From Taeniopygia guttata (lineage: Eukaryota > Chordata > Aves > Passeriformes > Estrildidae), in contig NC_133024.1 of NCBI RefSeq assembly GCF_048771995.1, positions 88,878,501-88,942,500 of the forward strand: DNA of 64,000 nt, given 5' to 3'. Positions 61,901-64,000 of the stretch are shown here, one piece after another. Numbering within the stretch: the first letter of the stretch is position 1; every line of letters starts with the position of its first letter. Under the pieces are notes generated by a model that was given only the letters and a program-made list of their open reading frames with translations, did no database searches and was not told the DNA's origin. A program made the position numbers and the translations under genes.

Positions 61901-61975
61901 AAGATCGAATCCTTTGGTTCTCCTAAAGGGCTAGTAAATGGAAGAATTGTCATTACAGACTGTGGGCAAATATAG
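28882..61975 (+). CDS. RANBP2: RANBP2 (NUP358), giant cytoplasmic-filament nucleoporin, spliced gene span
   Basis: Twenty-nine coding exons join into one frame of 8907 bases: 2968 aa plus stop (human 3224 aa). The protein sits on the cytoplasmic face of the nuclear pore, binds Ran-GTP and SUMO1-RanGAP1/UBC9, and acts as a SUMO E3 ligase and motor-adaptor docking site. Domains, by residue: TPR and helical N-terminus 1-735; coiled-coil oligomerisation element about 806-832; RanBD1 1170-1304; zinc fingers about 1395-1422, 1459-1484 and 1527-1552; RanBD2 about 1758-1895; LEWD motif 1968-1971; RanBD3 2054-2188; SUMO E3 IR1 about 2373-2404; RanBD4 2655-2788; cyclophilin 2807-2968. FxFG/FG motifs are scattered between the folded domains. 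Differences from human: three zinc fingers instead of eight, a degenerate IR2 and a possible extra exon in intron 20. ATG at 28882 is chosen because it matches human MRR; an adjacent in-frame ATG at 28879 would add one Met. Confidence 0.97.
28954..31418. other. RANBP2 intron 1
   Basis: Begins in the CpG island (to about 29215), then a CR1 tail at 29249-29380. The rest is AT-rich single-copy sequence with a T-rich tract at 30258-30292. Confidence 0.6.
29249..29380 (+). mobile_element. CR1 LINE 3' end, sense
   Basis: Reads TTGGAGATACTCAAAACCCA, CCTGGACGTGCCTGT, GGTGTTGGACTAGATGATCT, CCGAGGTCTCTTCCATTCCT and ends GATATTCTGTGAG. Inserted just downstream of the RANBP2 CpG island. Confidence 0.9.
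31419..31486 (+). CDS. RANBP2: RANBP2 exon 2 (TPR region)
   Basis: Encodes [20 protein letters not shown] and AK, with CTTCAG acceptor and AAAAG|GTAATA donor. First helix pair of the N-terminal TPR region; residues 25-47. Confidence 0.95.
32023..32134 (+). CDS. RANBP2: RANBP2 exon 3 (TPR region)
   Basis: Encodes [20 protein letters not shown], then [18 protein letters not shown], a classic TPR pattern. Acceptor TTCATAG, donor AAG|GTAAGT. Residues 47-84. Confidence 0.96.
33018..33170 (+). CDS. RANBP2: RANBP2 exon 4 (TPR region)
   Basis: Encodes [20 protein letters not shown], then [19 protein letters not shown] and [10 protein letters not shown], close to human throughout. Residues 85-135, phases 0/0. 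Confidence 0.97.
34016..34246 (+). CDS. RANBP2: RANBP2 exon 5
   Basis: Encodes [20 protein letters not shown] to [14 protein letters not shown], 77 codons, the same length as the human exon segment. The donor GAG|GTGTTT is weak but is the only one that keeps the human boundary and phase. Residues 136-212. Confidence 0.93.
34692..34837 (+). CDS. RANBP2: RANBP2 exon 6
   Basis: Encodes [17 protein letters not shown] to [11 protein letters not shown], ending AG|GTACTG. Human has EYLESLQCLESDKSDWR here. Residues 213-261. Confidence 0.95.
36225..36417 (+). CDS. RANBP2: RANBP2 exon 7
   Basis: Encodes [10 protein letters not shown] (split first codon), then [20 protein letters not shown] and ends YLLSFQ|GTAAAT. 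Helical N-terminal domain, residues 261-325. Confidence 0.96.
37128..37218 (+). CDS. RANBP2: RANBP2 exon 8
   Basis: Encodes [20 protein letters not shown] and [10 protein letters not shown], with donor TG|GTAATA. Residues 326-355. Confidence 0.94.
38080..38289 (+). CDS. RANBP2: RANBP2 exon 9
   Basis: Encodes [20 protein letters not shown], then [16 protein letters not shown] and DDIGN...HKYDI. The repeated first block matches human [20 protein letters not shown]. Residues 356-425. Confidence 0.96.
38816..38994 (+). CDS. RANBP2: RANBP2 exon 10
   Basis: Encodes [20 protein letters not shown], then [20 protein letters not shown] and [11 protein letters not shown]. Acceptor GCATAG, donor GAA|GTAAGT. 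Residues 426-485. Confidence 0.97.
39080..39255 (+). CDS. RANBP2: RANBP2 exon 11
   Basis: Encodes [18 protein letters not shown], then [20 protein letters not shown] and [10 protein letters not shown] (last codon split GT|GTAAGG). Residues 486-544. Confidence 0.96.
39566..39689 (+). CDS. RANBP2: RANBP2 exon 12
   Basis: Encodes [20 protein letters not shown], then [19 protein letters not shown], ending ACA|GTAAGC in phase 0. Residues 544-585. Confidence 0.95.
40032..40193 (+). CDS. RANBP2: RANBP2 exon 13
   Basis: Encodes [20 protein letters not shown], then [16 protein letters not shown] and [12 protein letters not shown], ending CAG|GTACAG. Residues 586-639. Confidence 0.97.
40516..40653 (+). 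CDS. RANBP2: RANBP2 exon 14
   Basis: Encodes [20 protein letters not shown], then [19 protein letters not shown], ending ATG|GTAAGT. Residues 640-685. Confidence 0.96.
40744..40890 (+). CDS. RANBP2: RANBP2 exon 15
   Basis: Encodes [20 protein letters not shown], then [26 protein letters not shown]. Residues 686-734, the end of the helical N-terminal domain. Confidence 0.96.
41323..41505 (+). CDS. RANBP2: RANBP2 exon 16
   Basis: Encodes [20 protein letters not shown], then [26 protein letters not shown]. The Ser/Thr-Pro rich end (STPSPT, SFSP) resembles a mitotic phosphorylation patch. Residues 735-795. Confidence 0.96.
41588..41671 (+). CDS. RANBP2: RANBP2 exon 17 (start of oligomerisation coiled coil)
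   Basis: Encodes [20 protein letters not shown] and CQQVEALK, 28 codons. With the next exon it forms the heptad-like helix around residues 806-832 that corresponds to the oligomerisation element of human NUP358. Confidence 0.95.
42142..42277 (+). CDS. RANBP2: RANBP2 exon 18, followed by a GC donor
   Basis: Encodes [20 protein letters not shown], then [13 protein letters not shown] and HEAPLT. The exon ends ACAG and the intron begins GCAAGT, a non-canonical GC donor with otherwise perfect consensus. No nearby GT donor keeps the frame into exon 19 (VATTGPS). Residues 824-869. Confidence 0.93.
42453..42550 (+). CDS. RANBP2: RANBP2 exon 19
   Basis: Encodes [20 protein letters not shown] and [18 protein letters not shown], matching human [20 protein letters not shown]. 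Residues 869-901. Confidence 0.96.
43070..47438 (+). CDS. RANBP2: RANBP2 giant exon 20: FG repeats, RanBD1-3, zinc fingers
   Basis: A single 4369-base exon, the hallmark of RANBP2. It encodes residues 902-2357: an FG/Pro-rich segment starting PPVYGMNRL; RanBD1 (43874-44278, [14 protein letters not shown]...WKERGIGN); three RanBP2-type zinc fingers with W-x-C-x2-4-C-x10-C-x2-C spacing at about 44549-44630, 44735-44816 and 44939-45017; FxFG motifs (FKFGLEQ, FKFGIQE, FVFGQN, FQFGKK); RanBD2 (about 45637-46050); LEWD at 46268-46279 with the acidic patch used to bind kinesin light chain and BICD2 in human; RanBD3 (46526-46930); and an FG end (FVFGSE, LFGFSF). It ends AAAG|GTGAGT in phase 1. Human carries eight zinc fingers in this exon. 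Confidence 0.97.
48331..48408 (+). CDS. RANBP2: Candidate RANBP2 cassette exon in intron 20
   Basis: A 78-base segment with a strong acceptor (ATTTATTTTTTTAG) and a usable donor (AAAG|GTATTT). It enters and leaves in phase 1, exactly the phase joining exons 20 and 21, so inclusion adds 26 residues with no stop: [12 protein letters not shown], then [14 protein letters not shown]. The FNF/SLF motifs resemble the flanking FG-nucleoporin sequence. I do not recall this segment in the human 3224-aa protein, so it may be an alternative exon or a lineage-specific one. Confidence 0.62.
49821..50361 (+). mobile_element. Solo LTR of an avian ERVL-type endogenous retrovirus
   Basis: Starts TG and reads TTTTGGCTGGGATAAAGTTA, then GTGCTTACCCTAAGTCAAGG, AAAGCTGGGAGGGAGC and TAATTGCCAGCTGGACTTAA, ending ACCACACCA. 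This order matches the common bird ERVL LTR as I remember it. TG...CA ends fit an LTR. No internal retroviral sequence is beside it, so it is a solo LTR fossil, clearly diverged and old. I could not identify a convincing target-site duplication. Confidence 0.8.
52959..53126 (+). CDS. RANBP2: RANBP2 exon 21 (SUMO E3 region, IR1)
   Basis: Encodes [20 protein letters not shown], then [20 protein letters not shown] and [16 protein letters not shown]. This is IR1 of the SUMO E3 ligase: VVIVYEL is the SUMO-interacting motif (2373-2379) and [11 protein letters not shown] (2394-2404) the UBC9-binding helix region, both close to human (VLIVYEL, LKLPPTFFCYK). Confidence 0.95.
53127..54310. other. RANBP2 intron 21
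   Basis: About 1.2 kb, nearly half of it a CR1 fragment (53188-53671). The rest is single-copy, with a T-rich tract before exon 22. Confidence 0.6.
53188..53671 (+). mobile_element. CR1 LINE 3' fragment, sense
   Basis: Begins CACTGGTGCAGCCCCACCTT with GAGCACTGTGTGCAGTTTTG, then GGTGAACAGCCTTGGGTGCC, GGTGGTCAGGCCCTGGAACA and the 3' end TTATGGGTCCCTTCCAACCT. About 480 bases, starting only about 60 bases after the exon 21 donor. Confidence 0.93.
54311..54403 (+). CDS. RANBP2: RANBP2 exon 22 (SUMO E3 M region)
   Basis: Encodes [20 protein letters not shown] and [24 protein letters not shown] matches human [13 protein letters not shown]; the tail is diverged. Acceptor GCTTAAG, donor AAAAG|GTATGT. 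Residues 2414-2444. Confidence 0.93.
54634..54877 (+). mobile_element. Possible short solo LTR (endogenous retrovirus-like)
   Basis: A 244-base segment bounded by TGTTGG and TTAACA. Inside, in order, are CCAAT boxes (CACCAATCATT, GGACCAATGG), a TATA box (TATAAA 54785-54790) and AATAAA (54807-54812) 22 bases later, a layout like the U3/R junction of avian LTRs. Family not recognised; if real it is an old solo LTR fossil. No clear target-site duplication. Confidence 0.42.
54817..54852. promoter_or_regulatory. Perfect inverted repeat of two ISRE-like motifs
   Basis: AGTTTCACTTTCT (54817-54829) and its exact reverse complement AGAAAGTGAAACT (54840-54852) flank a 10-base loop. Each arm fits the interferon-stimulated response element core GAAANNGAAACT. 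It lies in the LTR-like segment in RANBP2 intron 22. Confidence 0.55.
55557..55753 (+). CDS. RANBP2: RANBP2 exon 23 (position of IR2, core degenerate)
   Basis: Aligns to the human IR2 segment through its flanks: bird [18 protein letters not shown] against human NEKECIIVWEKKPTVEEK, and bird [10 protein letters not shown] against human LKLPPTFFCG. The hydrophobic SUMO-interacting core IIVW is CAATL-like here and the LPPTFF motif is gone, so IR2 function is probably lost. The acceptor is a tandem TACAGCAG, giving 55557 or 55560 as start (one Ala more or less). Confidence 0.9.
56156..56384 (+). CDS. RANBP2: RANBP2 exon 24
   Basis: Encodes [20 protein letters not shown], a Ser/Glu-rich diverged stretch, then the conserved [10 protein letters not shown] and ends ESTQ plus a split Gly/Glu base. 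[10 protein letters not shown] marks the same place in human. Residues 2511-2586. Confidence 0.93.
56863..56961 (+). CDS. RANBP2: RANBP2 exon 25 (FG motif)
   Basis: Encodes [20 protein letters not shown] and [13 protein letters not shown], matching human [20 protein letters not shown]. Acceptor TTTGATAG, donor AAAG|GTGAGT. Confidence 0.94.
57133..57266 (+). CDS. RANBP2: RANBP2 exon 26 (lead-in to RanBD4)
   Basis: Encodes [20 protein letters not shown], then [35 protein letters not shown] is the standard start of a Ran-binding domain. Residues 2620-2664. Confidence 0.95.
58764..59037 (+). CDS. RANBP2: RANBP2 exon 27 (RanBD4)
   Basis: Encodes [20 protein letters not shown], then [20 protein letters not shown] and [19 protein letters not shown], the pleckstrin-like core of RanBD4 with the conserved WKERG motif. 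Residues 2665-2755. Confidence 0.97.
59156..59490 (+). CDS. RANBP2: RANBP2 exon 28 (end of RanBD4, start of cyclophilin)
   Basis: Encodes [20 protein letters not shown] (RanBD4 end), a linker, then the cyclophilin domain from [20 protein letters not shown] to [14 protein letters not shown] (CypA Arg55), DF (Phe60) and CQ (Gln63) are active-site residues. Ends CAG|GTAAGC. Confidence 0.97.
59491..61669. other. RANBP2 intron 28
   Basis: About 2.2 kb within the cyclophilin domain. Contains a CR1 fragment at 60441-60820. AATAAA-like hexamers occur (for example near 61580), but they are intronic. The rest is single-copy. Confidence 0.55.
60441..60820 (+). mobile_element. CR1 LINE 3' fragment, sense
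   Basis: Reads GGATGGAGCACTTCTCCTAT with GAGGAAAGGCTAAGAGAATT, TTGTTCAGCCTGGAAAAGAG, CACTGGAACAAGTTGCCCAG, then AGGTGTCCCTGCCCATTCTG and a degraded tail. Confidence 0.92.
61670..61975 (+). CDS. RANBP2: RANBP2 exon 29 (cyclophilin domain, stop)
   Basis: Encodes [20 protein letters not shown], then [20 protein letters not shown] and [20 protein letters not shown], ending VITDCGQI with TAG at 61973. Active-site MAN and SQFF are present; the CypA Trp121 position is His (EHLD), as in human RANBP2. Together with exon 28 this is a full cyclophilin fold of about 162 aa. Confidence 0.97.
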   Translation, partial: GGDITNHDGTGGRSIYGTAFEDENFTVKHTGPGLLSMANKGRDTNNSQFFITLKKAEHLDFKHVVFGFVKDGMDVVKKIESFGSPKGLVNGRIVITDCGQI

Positions 61976-62250
61976 AATTATTTCTTTGAGTATACAGATG
62001 TTTTCACAGTATCAATCAGTACTTAGATGTTATTGACTAATTATTTCAACTTCTTAAAATGGACACTTCTGATGTATAAATGTAAAATTACAGGCTATAG
62101 GTGAATTTTTTATGTGTTCCAATTGATTTTTTTGCATGGTAAATAAAGTTCAGGCACTGGCATATTTCAGGTGTATTTGTGTTATCCTGACATATTTGTA
62201 TTAAGTGTCAAATTTTAAAAATTAAATCCTAGTCTTGTTAAAATAAATGT
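61976..62250 (+). terminator. RANBP2: RANBP2 3' UTR and poly(A) signals
   Basis: AATAAA at 62142-62147, about 170 bases after the stop, and a second at 62242-62247. The 3' UTR therefore appears short, and transcription ends about 1 kb before the next gene's start codon. Confidence 0.75.
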
Positions 62251-62960
62251 CTTGTCTTCTCTTTGGTTTGTTTAAAAGAAGATAACTTGCATAACTTGGT
62301 TCTTACTCTTATGAAGCTCTTTTGAACATGCAAATTGTTGGACAGTACACTGAAGGTCTTTGAAAGGTAATGGGTATGCCAGCGTGCAGAAAGCAGGCTG
62401 AGCAGGTAGATATTCGTTTGTTCTGTCAGCATATTTTGAAATGATTGATCAATGTTTTGCTAGAGCAATATGCCCCATTTGTTTTTGTACTTAAACTATT
62501 TCTAAAAAACTTGGCTTAATGAAAAGCATATACTTATCATTAGTATTTTACCTGAAATACTTCAAGTATAACCTCTGACTCTGCTCAGTGTTTATTAGCT
62601 GTGGCCAACTTCTCTGACCTTGCTGCAGGCTCTAGCTTGTGCATTCCAGCGTGCTTGTACCTTGTACAACTGTGCCTCTCAAGAAGTGAGTATGCATGGG
62701 GTAAATGGATTCATTTAAACTGATACTGTACAGCTCGGTGCTGGTAACATGCTTTTAGCTCAGTTTTATTTGGGAGTTCGTTTATTTTTAAAGGATGGTG
62801 GTAATACGTGGTCAGGGGTCCTCAGTGACCTTACTGCTTTCTAAAAGCACTCGAAGGATCTGGAGCTGGGGCTGGTTCGGCCTCTTCTCCCAGGCAACCG
62901 GCGACAAGACAATAGGAGTAGAGAGGACGCAGACTTACGATGTGCTAGGGCAGATTCAGC

Positions 62961-63105
62961 AGGAGCAATTTCTTCCGAGAAAGGCTGATTGGGCATTGGC
63001 GTGGGCGGCCCAGGGCTGTGCTGGAATCACTGTCGCTGGAGGTGTTTAAGGAGGTGGCACTGCGTGATCCAGTTGGCAGAGTGCCGTTCGGCCATGGGTT
63101 GGAGA
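62961..63105 (+). mobile_element. CR1 LINE 3' fragment, sense
   Basis: Reads CAATTTCTTCCGAGAAAGGC, TGGGCATTGGCGTGGGCGGC, CCAGGGCTGTGCTGGAATCA, CTGGAGGTGTTTAAGGAGGT and TTCGGCCATGGGTTGGA, matching the CR1 segment before the 3' tail. It is CpG-rich and lies about 150 bases before a start codon. Confidence 0.85.
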
Positions 63106-63125
63106 AGTGCGGTGTGTGTGCTGGT

Positions 63126-63150
63126 GATGAAGATGATGATGATGTTGATG
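63126..63150. repeat. GAT/GTT trinucleotide repeat
   Basis: GATGAAGATGATGATGATG followed by TTGATGTTG. Short imperfect triplet run immediately upstream of the CpG island. Confidence 0.75.
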
Positions 63151-63159
63151 TTGTGTGCC

Positions 63160-63440
63160 CGCCCCGCCAGGCCCGAGCGGCGGCGGCTCCCCCTGCCCGC
63201 GGCCCGAGTGCGCCTGCGCGGCTGGCGGCGGTTGGTTCGAGCGCGGCGGTGCCGCCATGGCGGGCGCGGGGCCCGGCCGCGGCCGCTCCGCCCCGGCGCT
63301 GCAGCGGCGGGGGCCGGCGGGGGTGAGACGGGCCGGGGCGGGCGGCCTGCGGGGCGGAGGAGGCACAGACAAGCCATTGCCTCCTCGCCGCGGCCCTGGA
63401 GTGTCTGGGGAGATGGAGGGTGGGGGCCTGAGCGCTGCCT
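63160..63440 (+). promoter_or_regulatory. CpG island promoter of the gene downstream of RANBP2
   Basis: Very GC- and CpG-rich. Contains an NRF1-like site TGCGCCTGCGCG (63209-63220) 37 bases before a start codon in strong Kozak context (GCCGCCATGG). No TATA box. Confidence 0.75.
63257..63322 (+). CDS. Candidate first coding exon, probably CCDC138
   Basis: ATG at 63257 in GCCGCCATGGC opens 22 codons (MAGAGPGRGRSAPALQRR, then GPAG) and ends at a GTGAGA donor in phase 0. The peptide is low-complexity Arg/Gly/Pro and cannot be recognised on its own. By synteny the next + strand gene after RANBP2 in human is CCDC138, a coiled-coil protein, so that is my inference; its following exons would lie beyond this window. 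A CpG-island chance frame is the main alternative. Confidence 0.45.
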
Positions 63441-64000
63441 CGGGGTTCATTGTGAGTGCCGTACTGCTGCGTACCCGGGCAGTGCGAGACAAAAGTGGGG
63501 TTTAAACACACTTGGTAAGGTTACCTGCTCATGCTACTCCTATATCTTACCCCGCACTCCGATTGCCTTAGAGTTGAAGTGCTGAAGAGTCGTCTTTGTC
63601 TGAGGAAGAAATTTCCCTGGAAATTGTAATTCCAGATTCTACGTGGTACCGAGACACAGTTTAGCATACAGGTTTTGCCTAAGACCTGGTGCCTGCTCGT
63701 TGAGTGAGAAAATATGTGAATCCTCCTAGACGTATATTAAGCTTGTATGAAATATATATATAATAGGATAACTCATTTTTCTTTTTTCTCTTTTTTTTTT
63801 TTTTTTTCCACAGTAATTGACAGCCTTACTTAGAATGTATTAGGGGTATTTCTGATTTTTTTTTGTAAAGCTTAGTGATTAGCTCTGTTGAGAGAGCAGG
63901 AAATTGTTCCATATCTAGTCAATCAGGGGTCAAACCCATGGTTCATTAGAGATTGCTGCAATGACCAGACAGTTAATTATGATGGGTCTCAGTCCCTTGC
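63323..64000. other. Probable intron 1 of the downstream gene
   Basis: Leaves the CpG island at about 63440 and becomes AT-rich, with a T-rich tract at 63787-63809. The CACAG after this tract is followed immediately by TAA in the expected phase, so it is not a second coding exon. Confidence 0.5.

Larger units (their letters stand above)
62251..63160. other. Spacer between RANBP2 and the next gene
   Basis: AT-rich single-copy sequence from 62251, then a CR1 fragment at 62961-63105 and a short GAT/GTT triplet repeat (63126-63150) at the edge of the second CpG island. No exon recognised. Confidence 0.6.

Noticed and set aside
62945-63511. Long minus-strand frame (188 codons) over the second CpG island.
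   Set aside because: Composition of a CpG island and CR1 antisense; the + strand has the better start context and fits synteny.
1-64000. tRNA, snoRNA, CRISPR or prokaryote-type features.
   Set aside because: None recognised. The window is a eukaryotic nuclear locus, and intron scans by eye gave no convincing cloverleaf or C/D or H/ACA structure; a covariance-model scan would be needed to exclude small RNAs.

Overview
The window is vertebrate nuclear DNA, almost certainly from a bird. The genes are spliced animal genes with mostly GT-AG introns. The interspersed repeats are mainly short, mostly 5'-truncated CR1 LINE pieces, several ending in the avian ATTCTATG-like 3' tail. One intron holds a solo LTR of the kind common in bird ERVL families. 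The gene order LIMS1 - RANBP2 - (probable) CCDC138, all on the + strand, matches the order I know from human 2q12-q13. I cannot name the species.

Region 1 (1-25,340) is LIMS1 (PINCH1), an adaptor of five LIM domains in the ILK-PINCH-parvin focal adhesion complex. Ten coding exons are resolved. They include an alternative N-terminal exon (6160-6341) and two mutually exclusive last exons (23199-23346 and 23781-23895), each carrying its own second half of LIM5 and its own C-terminal tail. The predicted canonical protein is 325 aa, or 387 aa with the N-terminal exon, the same lengths as in human. Upstream (1-6159) I see only non-coding DNA, two CR1 pieces and a GC-rich patch.

Region 2 (25,341-28,570) is intergenic and holds two antisense CR1 pieces.

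Region 3 (28,571-62,250) is RANBP2 (NUP358), the giant nucleoporin of the cytoplasmic filaments of the nuclear pore. It starts in a CpG island with a perfect NRF1 palindrome. All 29 coding exons expected from the human gene are placed, with phases that join into one 2968-aa frame. Domains in order are: TPR and helical N-terminus, a coiled-coil oligomerisation element, RanBD1, three RanBP2-type zinc fingers (human has eight), RanBD2, an LEWD motor-adaptor motif, RanBD3, a SUMO E3 region, RanBD4 and a C-terminal cyclophilin domain. Three things differ from the human protein as I remember it: the zinc-finger array is shorter, the second internal repeat (IR2) of the SUMO E3 region has lost its SUMO-interacting core, and intron 20 contains an in-frame, symmetric 78-nt candidate exon. 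Introns carry CR1 pieces, an ERVL-type solo LTR and a second LTR-like segment with an inverted pair of interferon-response-like motifs.

Region 4 (62,250-64,000) is a 1-kb spacer ending in a second CpG island. This island holds a 22-codon candidate first exon which, by synteny, is probably CCDC138.

I found no new stand-alone system. The noteworthy signals are lineage-specific changes and alternative exons within RANBP2 and LIMS1. All gene names rest on reading the translated exons against remembered vertebrate proteins, not on a database search.
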